The translations under genes and the position numbers were made by a program. Shown piece by piece: positions 36,630 to 44,738 of a stretch of 64,000 nt of DNA (the first letter of the stretch is position 1; each line of letters opens with the position of its first letter). The notes below the pieces were generated by a model, which worked only from the letters and a program-made list of their open reading frames with translations, ran no database searches and was not told the origin of the DNA. The DNA lies in contig OY970206.1 in NCBI GenBank assembly GCA_963708425.1, positions 3,348,001-3,412,000 of the forward strand, read 5' to 3'. This DNA comes from JACMNW01 sp963708425 (GTDB taxonomy: Bacteria > Pseudomonadota > Alphaproteobacteria > Rhodobacterales > Rhodobacteraceae).

Positions 36630-37318
36630 GTCCGCGCCGCCTCGAATGCGGCCCATGCGACCTCAAACGCATTGAAATCAAAGCCTTCCGCGCGGGCGGG
36701 GGCGAGGATCAGTTGTTCGGTTGCCTGCATTTTCGCGATTGCTGCGGCAAGCTGCGGGATTACTTCGGGCGGCACCACCACCGCGCCGTGACGGTCGGCG
36801 TGGATCAGATCACCGGAGTTTATCTTTAGCCCGTGAATGGTGACGGGCGCGTTAACACTGCGGACATGCACGAAGCCGTGGCTGGGGCCGATGCTGCCCG
36901 CCACCACTGGAAAACCGGGGGCCATGTCGCCGAGATCGCGCATGACCCCGTTGGTTAGCGCGCCTGCCATGCCAAACCCCTTGTGGATGGCGGTGTTTAC
37001 CTCGCCCCAGTAAGCCCCTATGCAATCTGGATAATCCAGATCCTCGACCACCGCGACAGAGGGCTTTGGTCCTTCGGCCATCGCGCGGTAATAGACCATG
37101 CGGCGGGCACGGATGGTTGCGGCGTCTTCGGTGGGTGGGGCGAGGGCCGCGATTTGTGCGGTAACGGCGTAGCCGACCATCGGGCGGGGGTCCGATGCCA
37201 GCATTGTGCCACGGGTGAAAGCGTTGAAGCCACGTCTGCCCTGCGCGACCTCAATGGCGTTGCAGACCGTCGGCGTGTCGACGCTTTGCAGCAGTTTCAA
37301 TAGGTTGGCGTCCATCAT
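36626..37318 (-). CDS. RraA-like / 4-hydroxy-4-methyl-2-oxoglutarate aldolase family protein
   Basis: ATG 37318 overlaps the hydrolase stop by ATGA, giving 230 aa. The RraA fold motifs are present: GALTNGVMRDLGDM (substrate/metal loop with Arg-Asp near residue 120) and GDLIHADRHGAVVVP. True RraA binds RNase E; the wide catabolic branch of the family has class II pyruvate aldolase or oxaloacetate decarboxylase activity, using the G-x20-R-D/N-x2-E/D pocket. Given the setting, the aldolase branch is likely. The reaction is inferred. Confidence 0.86.
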   Translation of the reverse strand: MMDANLLKLLQSVDTPTVCNAIEVAQGRRGFNAFTRGTMLASDPRPMVGYAVTAQIAALAPPTEDAATIRARRMVYYRAMAEGPKPSVAVVEDLDYPDCIGAYWGEVNTAIHKGFGMAGALTNGVMRDLGDMAPGFPVVAGSIGPSHGFVHVRSVNAPVTIHGLKINSGDLIHADRHGAVVVPPEVIPQLAAAIAKMQATEQLILAPARAEGFDFNAFEVAWAAFEAART

Positions 37319-38007
37319 TCCTCCAGCCAACGGAGCAATTCCGCTGTTGTTGCTTCAGATTTCTCCAGCGTTGGCAAATGCCCTGCGCCTGCAATGATCG
37401 CAAGGCGCGATTGCGGCATCAGGGCATGCATCAGATCATGCCGAGGCTTTGGGCACAGAATATCGTGCTCGCCCATCAGGACCAGGGCCGGGCCTTTGTA
37501 GGCGGCGAGAGTTGCGGTTTGATCAGGGCGCGACGCCAATGCGCGGGATTGGTGGGCGAAGACATCTGGGCCAAGGCTGCGGGCCATGGCCATGCAAAGA
37601 TCAAGGATTTCCGTGCGTTGTGGGGTGTTTGCAAGGTAAAGCGGTTTCATTTCGTCGCGCATGACGGCGTCAAGCCCGCCTGCCAGAACGCGGGCGACTT
37701 GCGGTTTGCGACCGGCCTGCATGTCGGGTGCCTCGGCCAGTGGGTTGGTATCCATCAGTGCGATTTTTGTCACCCGATCAGGGGCTTGCGCGAGGATGTT
37801 CATCGCCACGATGCCACCCATGCTGAGGCCAGCAAGGGCGAAGCGGGGGGGTGCGTGAGTGAGGATGTCGGCGGCCAGCGCCTGCATTGTTTCGGCCCTG
37901 GTCATGGGTGGCAAGTGCAGCGTGTAAGTGTTGGATAACGCCGCGATTTGCGGGCCGAACATCCGCGCGTCGCACATCATTCCGGGTAGCAGGATGAGGG
38001 GGGTCAT
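37315..38007 (-). CDS. alpha/beta-fold hydrolase
   Basis: ATG 38007 overlaps the MetE-like stop by ATGA; 230 aa. It has the oxyanion region LLPGMMCDARMFG, the nucleophile elbow FALAGLSMGGIVAMNI (Ser near 79), the acid in LVLMGEHDILCP and the His in IAGAGHLPTLEKSE. It most resembles small carboxylesterase or 3-oxoadipate enol-lactonase-like hydrolases. It lies between the methyltransferase-like gene and the RraA-like gene and probably hydrolyses an ester or thioester intermediate. Confidence 0.88.
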   Translation of the reverse strand: MTPLILLPGMMCDARMFGPQIAALSNTYTLHLPPMTRAETMQALAADILTHAPPRFALAGLSMGGIVAMNILAQAPDRVTKIALMDTNPLAEAPDMQAGRKPQVARVLAGGLDAVMRDEMKPLYLANTPQRTEILDLCMAMARSLGPDVFAHQSRALASRPDQTATLAAYKGPALVLMGEHDILCPKPRHDLMHALMPQSRLAIIAGAGHLPTLEKSEATTAELLRWLEE

Positions 38008-39125
38008 AGCGCCAATCGCGCGCCTTCCTTGAGCGTCGCGAGTTTCGCCCAAGCGATTTCAGGATCTACTGCGCCGAAACCGGCGAAGGTGCCGAAGCCA
38101 CAGTCGGAACCTGCGATGACGCGGTCACGGCCAACAATTTCGGTAAATCTTTCAAGGCGTTGCGCGACAAGTTGGGGGTGTTCAACGAAGTTTGTGGTGG
38201 TGTCCACAACCCCCGGCACAAGGATTTTATCCTGTGGAATCTGGGACTTGCGGTCACGAAACACTGTCCATTCGTGGCCGTGGCGCGGGTTTGATGTTTC
38301 AAACAGCACGTAGCGGGCGTTTGCGGCCATCAGCACCGGAAACACCTTGCCCATGTCAATGTCGCAGACATGCGGACCTTCGTAGTTGCCCCAGCAGATA
38401 TGAATGCGGACGCGGTCTTGCGGGATGCCTTCCAGAGCGTGATTCAGGGCTTCGACGTGACTGGCAGCTACCTTTAGAAACTCATCATCGCTCAAATGGG
38501 TAAATAACATGTGTCGGGATAGGGCTAGGTCGGGGCAGTCTAGCTGCAGGTCCAGACCGGCGGCGACGATGGTGCGGTATTCGTCGCGCATGGCGTCGGC
38601 TAAAGCGGCCAGATATGCCTCTCGGGTTGGGTAATGTGCGTTCTGCAGGAACAGGGAAATCACGCCCGGAGAGGCGGCGTTCATGAAGCCGCGGGTGGCT
38701 CCATTCGCTTTCATTGCGGCCTGTAGGGCGTTGATATCTTTTTGTAATTCGCCCTGGCCTTTGGAGCGCACTTCGCCGGTGCACATGGGTCGGGCGTATT
38801 TGGGTGTGCCACCTTCGTTGGCGAGGCGTTGCAGAAAGCTGGGGAACAGTTTCAGGTCAGCAGGGGCGTTGCGGGGGCTGTCGCCCGAGAAGCCGGTGTA
38901 GCGATCCTTGACATAGGTGGCGTAGGAAATTTTTGAGGTTTCCCCGTCGCTTACGATGTCGATGCCCGCCGCCACCTGACGTTTCACGACGTGATCGACA
39001 TGGTCTGTCATGCAGGCGTCAAAGGCGTTTTGGTCAAAGTTTTCGCCGCGTTCGCGGGCGAAAAGGAAGTCAACGACCGCTTGTGAACGGGGCAGGCTGC
39101 CGACATGGGTGGCGAGTAGGGTCAT
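38004..39125 (-). CDS. cobalamin-independent methionine synthase (MetE C-domain)-like protein
   Basis: ATG 39125 follows GAGG at 6 nt; a longer frame to 39215 would run through the G-rich repeat and is rejected. The 373-aa barrel starts LLATHVGSLPRS, has GIDIVSDGETSK near residue 70, and keeps zinc-site residues HICWGNYEG (His, Cys), the Glu in FETSNPRHGHEW and the Cys of SDCGFGTFAG. Stand-alone relatives transfer or remove groups on thiols; members include methyltransferases and epoxyalkane:CoM transferase. A thiol or methyl transfer in this catabolic operon is a reasonable guess. Confidence 0.85.
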   Translation of the reverse strand: MTLLATHVGSLPRSQAVVDFLFARERGENFDQNAFDACMTDHVDHVVKRQVAAGIDIVSDGETSKISYATYVKDRYTGFSGDSPRNAPADLKLFPSFLQRLANEGGTPKYARPMCTGEVRSKGQGELQKDINALQAAMKANGATRGFMNAASPGVISLFLQNAHYPTREAYLAALADAMRDEYRTIVAAGLDLQLDCPDLALSRHMLFTHLSDDEFLKVAASHVEALNHALEGIPQDRVRIHICWGNYEGPHVCDIDMGKVFPVLMAANARYVLFETSNPRHGHEWTVFRDRKSQIPQDKILVPGVVDTTTNFVEHPQLVAQRLERFTEIVGRDRVIAGSDCGFGTFAGFGAVDPEIAWAKLATLKEGARLAL

Positions 39126-39159
39126 GGAAACCTCGGGGTTATTGGGGGATGCACCAGCG

Positions 39160-39185
39160 GTACACCCCCTGTGCACCCCCTGTGC
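39160..39185 (+). repeat. 26-bp G-rich tandem repeat, copy 2 (intergenic)
   Basis: The complement of this stretch matches the copy at 9711-9736 at 25 of 26 positions. It lies in the 70-bp gap (39126-39195) between the cupin gene and the MetE-like gene, the only sizeable gap in the lower half of that operon. Confidence 0.75.
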
Positions 39186-39195
39186 AGACATGAAT

Positions 39196-40176
39196 TCACC
39201 CCCGCCATGTAGCACCCGCTTTGTCGGCGGTGGCGCGGACGCGGTAAAGGCTGCATTCGCCAGTCATGGCGGGGGCGAGGGAGTGGGGCAGACCCGGCGG
39301 GATGGCGCAGGTGTCGCCGGGGTTCAGCGAAGTCGTGCCGCCGTCCCATGTCAGCCGCCAATGGCCGCGTATTGGCATCAGCACCTCGTGTGCGTCGATG
39401 GCATAGGGTGTATCGGGGATGGAGTTGCGCGACAGCAGTTCGACATCAAAACCCGGGCGGTCGCGCAGTTTGGCATCGGGCCCGATGACGCGGGCGGGTT
39501 GATGATCGGACAGCGCCATCAGATCCCAGTAACGGGCGACGTGGTGGGGCACGACATCCGCCGTGGTCGGTTCGGGGAAGGCTTTGAGTTCTTCGTCGGT
39601 CAGCAGGGGCATCGGACCAACGCCCGGGGGCAGGGACTGGCCTTTCTTGGTATCATAGAGCTTGCCGTTTGCGCCCAGCACCAGACCGTAATCTTTGGCG
39701 TCGGTAATCACCTGCGGCGCCCAGATGACTCCGCCACCCGCATCGTCACCGCCAAGGATGGCCATAATCATCCCGTAGTCGGTGCCGATGTTTTCAAAGG
39801 CGCGGAATATGCCGGTGGGGATGTTGATGATGTCGCCTTCCTCCAGCACGACTTCGCCAGCGGTGCCCCAGCGGCCCCAGAAGAAGCGCCAGCGGCCTTT
39901 GAGGGCGAAGAAGACTTCGGCGGTGCGATGGCTGTGCAAGGAGTTGCGGCATTTTGGAGGCTGGCCTGCCGCACCGATGTTGAAGCCGGGGGTATCGACG
40001 ATATGGACGTGCTGATCGGCGGCTTCGCTAACGCCGCCGCCGATGATGGTGAAGTTTTCCTTCTGGTCGCTGCCGGGCGTATGCGCATCGATGAAAGCCG
40101 TCTTGCAGGGGCGCAGATCGCCGTAGCGGACGATGCGGGTTTCCATCTCGGCCAAGGTCAGGGTGGGGGCGGTCAT
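39196..40176 (-). CDS. double-cupin protein
   Basis: The 326-aa protein has two cupin barrels. The first contains NSLHSHRTAEVFFALKGRWRFFW with His-x-His and Glu metal ligands (near residues 78-86) and LEEGDIINIPTGIFRAFEN. The second, near 255-310, reads DAHEVLMPIRGHWRLTWDG and LNPGDTCAIPPGLPHSLAP with fewer clear ligands. It could be a dioxygenase or an isomerase. It overlaps the double-NTF2 gene upstream by ATGA and shares the operon. The true substrate is not evident. Confidence 0.85.
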   Translation of the reverse strand: MTAPTLTLAEMETRIVRYGDLRPCKTAFIDAHTPGSDQKENFTIIGGGVSEAADQHVHIVDTPGFNIGAAGQPPKCRNSLHSHRTAEVFFALKGRWRFFWGRWGTAGEVVLEEGDIINIPTGIFRAFENIGTDYGMIMAILGGDDAGGGVIWAPQVITDAKDYGLVLGANGKLYDTKKGQSLPPGVGPMPLLTDEELKAFPEPTTADVVPHHVARYWDLMALSDHQPARVIGPDAKLRDRPGFDVELLSRNSIPDTPYAIDAHEVLMPIRGHWRLTWDGGTTSLNPGDTCAIPPGLPHSLAPAMTGECSLYRVRATADKAGATWRG

Positions 40177-41162
40177 AGGGCACCTGTGTGCAAAAGGATC
40201 TGTTTCCAGACAGCGGTTTCATCGAAAAGGGTGTATTCGCGGCGCAGGCCCCAGCCGTTTGATCCGAACGGGCCGTGTTCAGCATGAGAAATGCCGAGGA
40301 CATAAACTGGCGCGCCAGTGGGGGCACCGAATGCGCCCCAGCCGGAATGGGTGCCGTGAAGGCTCCATCGTAGGGCGGAGCGGGGGGGCATCATCGGGTC
40401 TTCGCGGCCGATCTGGTGATGGATGGTGAAGGTGGCGTCGGGGAAGGCGGCGCGCAAGGATAGCCAGAAGCGGTCGGCCTCGGCATGGCCATGGGCGGTG
40501 ACGCCGCCGGGGTATTCCAGTTGGGCGGCGCGGTCATAGGCTTGCGGGATGACGGTGAAATCGGCGGCCATGATGCGGGTCAGGATGTCGGCGTGTTTGG
40601 CACCCCACTGGTTGTCGTTGCCGTGGCCGTTGTAGGGGCCGGGCACATCATTGGCTGGGGTCAGGGGTTTGGTGCAGGCCTCGGGGCCACCTTCGCGGGT
40701 GATCTGGTCGCGGGCGAAGGTCTGCGGTTGCCAGCCCATTTGGCGGACAATGGCCCCCTGATCGCGGATCAGCCATTCATCGTTGATCTGGTTGGCGATG
40801 GCGTGGCAATCGGCGAGGATGCGGTAGGTCAGCTTTTTGCCGGTAGCGGGGCCATAAGCGCCGTCGCCCAAGTGCGTGGCGGTGGACAGCAGGCGGTGCG
40901 AGGACAGCATGCCGTTTTCGGGCGTGCCGGACCAGATGACGTCTTCGCCCAGCAGAGTGCGGTCGGGAAATTCGGCAAGGGTGGCCATGGTTGCGCCGAT
41001 GACGCTTTGGTTGCCGATCACCACCGAGGCGGGTGAGCGGACGACGATATCGGGGGAGTAATATTTGTGCAGAGTCGCGATGCCGCGATCTTCCCAAATC
41101 TCTTTGGTGATGCCGATGATGTAATCGGGGAAGTCGCGAAATTTGGGGTCAAAGCCGTGCAT
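40173..41162 (-). CDS. double NTF2/SnoaL-like domain protein
   Basis: The 329-aa protein contains two SnoaL/NTF2-like domains (about residues 10-145 and 185-320). It is a clear paralogue of the product of 51749-52729: both share FDPK-(F/W)-(R/K)-D-x-P, EIWEDRGI, EDVIWSG, YGPATGK, NDN-(Q/E)-WGA, DRFWLSLRAAFP and DPMMPPR. SnoaL-type domains act as polyketide cyclases, dehydratases or hydrolases, and many are of unknown function. It lies between the LacI regulator (3-nt gap) and the cupin gene (ATGA overlap). Confidence 0.85.
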   Translation of the reverse strand: MHGFDPKFRDFPDYIIGITKEIWEDRGIATLHKYYSPDIVVRSPASVVIGNQSVIGATMATLAEFPDRTLLGEDVIWSGTPENGMLSSHRLLSTATHLGDGAYGPATGKKLTYRILADCHAIANQINDEWLIRDQGAIVRQMGWQPQTFARDQITREGGPEACTKPLTPANDVPGPYNGHGNDNQWGAKHADILTRIMAADFTVIPQAYDRAAQLEYPGGVTAHGHAEADRFWLSLRAAFPDATFTIHHQIGREDPMMPPRSALRWSLHGTHSGWGAFGAPTGAPVYVLGISHAEHGPFGSNGWGLRREYTLFDETAVWKQILLHTGAL

Positions 41163-41165
41163 GTC

Positions 41166-42176
41166 TTATTCCGGTTTGCGGGCCGAGGTGCGGATCACCA
41201 AAGGGCCGTCGATGCGCAGTTTGCGTGGGGGGGTGGTTGGGGTGTCAATCTGGGTCATCAGCGCATCGACCGTTGCGTCGACCATCCGGTTGACCGGTTG
41301 GCGGATGGTGGTCAGGCTGTAGGCGGGCCATGACGCGAGGGGGACATCGTCATAGCCGATGACCGAGACGTCGTCGGGGACGCTGAGGCGAAGGTCAAAG
41401 CGTAGCGTGTCCATCACGGCGAAGGCCATGTGGTCATTGCCGACAAAGATCGCATCGGGTGTGGCAGCGCCTGCGAAAAGGTCGCGCGTGACTTGGGTGG
41501 CGGTTTCACGGGAATACATGCCGTCGATCATGGCGTGAGGTTTCAGGTTGGCGGCGTCCATCGCTTGCTGAAAGCCGGCGGCGCGGTCGCGCCCGGTGGA
41601 GGCGCCCTGCCAGCCCATGACATGGGCGATGCGAGTATGGCCAGCGGCGATCAGGTATTCGGTGGCACGGCAGGCCCCGGCGATGTTGTCGGAGGTGACT
41701 TCGGACAAGCGGGCGTCATCCTGGCCCCGGTTGAACATCACGACGGGGATGCCGACGGCGGTGCAGCGGGCGGTCAGGTCGTTGGTCATGGCGACGGAGG
41801 CGGTGATGATGCCATCGACCTGATAGTCGAGCAGTTCTTCCATGACTTCAGCCACTTTTTCGGTGGAGTTTTCGGCCATGAAGACAAGGACATGGTAGCC
41901 CTTGGCTTGCAGGGCGCGGGACAGGAGTTCCAGCACGACGGGATAAAATTGGTTTTCCAAGTAAGCCACCACCAACCCGATGATGCGGGTGCGCCCGGTG
42001 ATCAGGCTGCGGGCGAGGACGTTGGGGCGGTAGCCCAGTTCTTCTGCGGCCTTGCGGACCTTGAGCGCGGTGGACTTTGACGCCGATGCACCGGGGGTGA
42101 ACACTCGGCTGACGGCGGATTGACTGACGCCAGCGCGGCGCGCAACCTCCATCGATGTGACTTTTTCTTGGGCCAT
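41166..42176 (-). CDS. LacI-family transcriptional regulator of the NTF2-rich operon
   Basis: ATG 42176 overlaps the SDR stop as TGATG; 336 aa. The HTH reads SMEVARRAGVSQSAVSRVF (residues 8-26), followed by the hinge and a sugar-binding-type effector domain (IIGLVVAYLENQFYPVVLEL, PDAIFVGNDHMAFAV, VSVIGYDDVPLASWP). Being inside the operon, it is probably autoregulated. The four 14-bp CG-centred palindromes in front of this operon and its satellites are its likely targets. Confidence 0.93.
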   Translation of the reverse strand: MAQEKVTSMEVARRAGVSQSAVSRVFTPGASASKSTALKVRKAAEELGYRPNVLARSLITGRTRIIGLVVAYLENQFYPVVLELLSRALQAKGYHVLVFMAENSTEKVAEVMEELLDYQVDGIITASVAMTNDLTARCTAVGIPVVMFNRGQDDARLSEVTSDNIAGACRATEYLIAAGHTRIAHVMGWQGASTGRDRAAGFQQAMDAANLKPHAMIDGMYSRETATQVTRDLFAGAATPDAIFVGNDHMAFAVMDTLRFDLRLSVPDDVSVIGYDDVPLASWPAYSLTTIRQPVNRMVDATVDALMTQIDTPTTPPRKLRIDGPLVIRTSARKPE

Positions 42177-42940
42177 CAGTCTGCTGTCCAACCTCCGTCG
42201 ACCATGAGTGCTGTCCCGGTTATCAGGGCAGCAGCGTCAGAGGCTAGGAAGGCGACAGCGCCCATGACGTCGGTCACCTCGCCGACGCGGCCCAGTTTGA
42301 TCTTGGATAGTATCCAGGCCAGCCGTTCGGTGTTTTGCAGCGTTTGTTCAGCCAGAGGTGTGCGGATGAAGGTGGGGCAGATCGTGTTGACGCGGATGCC
42401 GTGAGGGCCCCATTCGATGGCCATGGATTTGGTCATGCCTTCGATGGCGTGTTTGGTGGCAGCGTAAACCGCGCGGTCGATGCCGCCGACATGGCCCATT
42501 TGCGACGAGATGGTGATGAGGGAGCCCGGTTTGTTGGCGGCGATCAGACCTTTGGCGACAGCGGCGGCAAGGAAGTAGGCGGCGCGGACGTTTAAGCTGA
42601 AGGCGGCGTCGTAGTCGGCGGGGGTGGTTTCGGTGGCGGGGGCGTGGCGGGCGAGGCCGGCGGAGTTGACGAGGATGTCGAACGGGCCATGCTGGGCGAT
42701 GGCTTTGGCGGTGGCGTCGAGATCGGTGATGTCGAGGGGGAGAGGTTCGGCGCTGAAGCCTGCGGCGTGCATTTCATCAGTAACGACGGTCAGTGCGTCG
42801 GCGTTGCGCGCGACCAGCACCACATGCGCGCCCTGTTCGGCCAGCGCTACCGCAGCCCCAAGGCCAATGCCGGACGACGCGCCTGCAACCAATGCGCGGC
42901 GACCATCGAGGCGGAAGCTGGGGGTGAGGGGCAGGGTCAT
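42176..42940 (-). CDS. SDR-family oxidoreductase
   Basis: ATG 42940 overlaps the HpsN-like stop by ATGA; 254 aa. It has GASSGIGLGAAVAL (Rossmann glycines), NSAG, and the catalytic set Ser in ISSQMGHVGG, Tyr-x3-Lys in YAATKHA, and the C-terminal GTALMVDGGW. Together with the HpsN-like enzyme it resembles the dehydrogenase pairing (SDR plus HisD-like) described for dihydroxypropanesulfonate breakdown, where the SDR inverts or oxidises the C2 alcohol. The substrate here is not proven. Confidence 0.9.
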   Translation of the reverse strand: MTLPLTPSFRLDGRRALVAGASSGIGLGAAVALAEQGAHVVLVARNADALTVVTDEMHAAGFSAEPLPLDITDLDATAKAIAQHGPFDILVNSAGLARHAPATETTPADYDAAFSLNVRAAYFLAAAVAKGLIAANKPGSLITISSQMGHVGGIDRAVYAATKHAIEGMTKSMAIEWGPHGIRVNTICPTFIRTPLAEQTLQNTERLAWILSKIKLGRVGEVTDVMGAVAFLASDAAALITGTALMVDGGWTAD

Positions 42941-44247
42941 TCTGCCGCGGTTCCATAGGCCACGTTCCGCCCGCCGTAGCGGCGGACGCGGATGTTGCAT
43001 TGTTCGGCGTGGCCGACGAAGCCTTCGAGCATGCACAGGCGGCTGCCATATTCGCCGATCATCGCGGCGGCGGCGTCGGTGGTGATGCGTTGATAGCTGT
43101 GGGTTTTCAAAAACTTGCCGACCCAGAGGCCACCAGTGTAGCGCCCGGCCTTTTTGGTGGGCAGCGTGTGGTTGGTGCCGATGACCTTGTCGCCATTGGC
43201 AACATTGGTGCGGGGGCCAAGGAATAATGCGCCGTAGCTGTGCATGTGTTGCAGATACCAATCGTCGCGGTCCGTCATGACCTGCACATGTTCCGAGGCG
43301 AAGTCATTGGCGACGGCCAACATTTCGTCGTGAGTATCGCAGAGGATCACCTCGCCATAGTCGCGCCACGACACCGCAGCGGTGGCGGCGGTGGGCAGGA
43401 TTTTCAGAAGGCGGTCAATCTCGATCAAGGTTGCCTCGGCCAGTTTGCGGCTGGTGGTCAGCAGGATGGCGGGGGAGTTGTAGCCGTGTTCGGCCTGACC
43501 CAGCAGGTCGGTGGCGCACAACTCGGCATCGACGGTGTCATCGGCGATGACCATGGTTTCAGTCGGGCCAGCGAAAAGGTCGATGCCGACGCGGCCATAA
43601 AGCTGGCGTTTGGCTTCGGCGACATAGGCGTTGCCGGGGCCGACGAGCATGTCGACGGGTTTGATGGTTTGGGTGCCGATGGCCATCGCGCCAACGGCTT
43701 GCATGCCGCCCAAGACGTAGATTTCATGCGCGCCGCCGAGTTGCATGGCGGCGACTATGGCGGGGTGAGGTTCGCCCTTGACTGGCGGGGCAGAGGCCAC
43801 GATGCGGGGCACGCCCGCGACGGATGCTGTCAGTACCGACATATGGGCGCTAGCGACCATGGGGAACTTGCCGCCGGGGACGTAGCAGCCTACGGATTGC
43901 ACTGGGATGGTGCGGTGGCCGAGGATGACGCCGGGCAGGGTTTCAACCTCGATATCCGTGATCGAGGCGCGTTGGGCCAAGGCGAAGCGGCGGATTTGGG
44001 TTTGGGCGAAGCGGATATCATCCATGTCGCGGGCTGAGACGCAAGACATTGCCGCTTCGATTTCCGAGGCTGTCAGCAAGAATGAAGGTCGGGAATAGCC
44101 GTCGAATTTCTGACTGAGGTCTTGCACGGCGGCGTCACCGCGGGCTGCGATGTCGGCGAGGGTAGTCTCGACCGTGACACGCACGGCGGCATCGTCACTG
44201 GCGCGGGCGGCTTCGGGTTTGCCGTGTTTAAGGTGGGTGATGGTCAT
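42937..44247 (-). CDS. HisD-family dehydrogenase, sulfopropanediol 3-dehydrogenase (HpsN)-like
   Basis: The 436-aa protein opens TITHLKHGKPEAARA and ends CNIRVRRYGGRNVAYG, wording I associate with HpsN-type enzymes rather than biosynthetic HisD. Catalytic elements are intact: VGPGNAYVAEAKRQLYG (NAD), GQAEHGYNSPA (Gln/His), ASEHVQVMT (Glu-His), NGDKVIGTNHTLPT (Asp) and FVGHAEQ (His). HpsN oxidises the terminal alcohol of (R)-2,3-dihydroxypropane-1-sulfonate to the acid in two NAD steps. A related polyol or amino alcohol is equally possible, as no sulfolyase gene is nearby. ATGA overlaps on both sides place it in the core of the operon. Confidence 0.85.
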   Translation of the reverse strand: MTITHLKHGKPEAARASDDAAVRVTVETTLADIAARGDAAVQDLSQKFDGYSRPSFLLTASEIEAAMSCVSARDMDDIRFAQTQIRRFALAQRASITDIEVETLPGVILGHRTIPVQSVGCYVPGGKFPMVASAHMSVLTASVAGVPRIVASAPPVKGEPHPAIVAAMQLGGAHEIYVLGGMQAVGAMAIGTQTIKPVDMLVGPGNAYVAEAKRQLYGRVGIDLFAGPTETMVIADDTVDAELCATDLLGQAEHGYNSPAILLTTSRKLAEATLIEIDRLLKILPTAATAAVSWRDYGEVILCDTHDEMLAVANDFASEHVQVMTDRDDWYLQHMHSYGALFLGPRTNVANGDKVIGTNHTLPTKKAGRYTGGLWVGKFLKTHSYQRITTDAAAAMIGEYGSRLCMLEGFVGHAEQCNIRVRRYGGRNVAYGTAAE

Positions 44248-44738
44248 TGTGGCCTCCCTTGGCCGGGTGGGGTGCGGGTGCGGGTGTCAAACGCCTCCCA
44301 GCCTTCGCCAGCGAACACGTCGCGGCCCAGTTGCGCCAACACCTGCGCGAAATCGACTGACACCCAGTTGTCCTTGATGCGCCCGTCCTCGATCCGCCAG
44401 AAATCCATGTAAGGAATGATGACGCGCTTGCCGGTGGCCGCGATGCCCATGAAGGGGCCGGAATGGGTGGCCTCGATATGGCCAAAGCATGACACCCAGT
44501 CGCGTTCGGCGATGAATTTGGTGGTGATGTAATTGCGGTCGGTGAACGCGGCGCGCAGGGGCAGTTGCCAGTTGTCGCGGAACGCTTGCAGGCCGTTTTT
44601 GGTGCCGCAGCCGGTGTTGCCGATCCAGCGGAAATCTTCGTGGAAATAGGTGGCCATGTCATTGGCATTCGCGGCAAGCGCTGCCTCCATCCGCTGGATG
44701 ACTTGGCGGGATGCTTCGGTTTGTTCCTGCGGGGTCAT
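44244..44738 (-). CDS. single-domain NTF2/SnoaL-like protein
   Basis: The 164-aa protein is one SnoaL-like cone: MEAALAANANDMATYFHEDFRWIGNTGCGTKNGLQAFRDNW, FGHIEATHSGPFMGIAATGKRVIIPYMDFWRIEDGRIKDNWVSVD. The GxxATGK and DFWR...DGRIxxNWxxxD pattern is typical of 'ester cyclase' annotations. It is encoded between the importer ATPase and the HpsN-like dehydrogenase with ATGA overlaps, so it is expected to act right after uptake. Confidence 0.87.
   Translation of the reverse strand: MTPQEQTEASRQVIQRMEAALAANANDMATYFHEDFRWIGNTGCGTKNGLQAFRDNWQLPLRAAFTDRNYITTKFIAERDWVSCFGHIEATHSGPFMGIAATGKRVIIPYMDFWRIEDGRIKDNWVSVDFAQVLAQLGRDVFAGEGWEAFDTRTRTPPGQGRPQ

Noticed and set aside
38004..39215. Longer MetE-like frame starting at 39215
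   Set aside because: It would translate the G-rich repeat and lacks a ribosome-binding site; ATG 39125 has one.
39010..40287. Plus-strand 425-codon frame opposite the cupin gene
   Set aside because: Gly/Asp/Val-rich shadow without start signals; the minus-strand double cupin explains the region.
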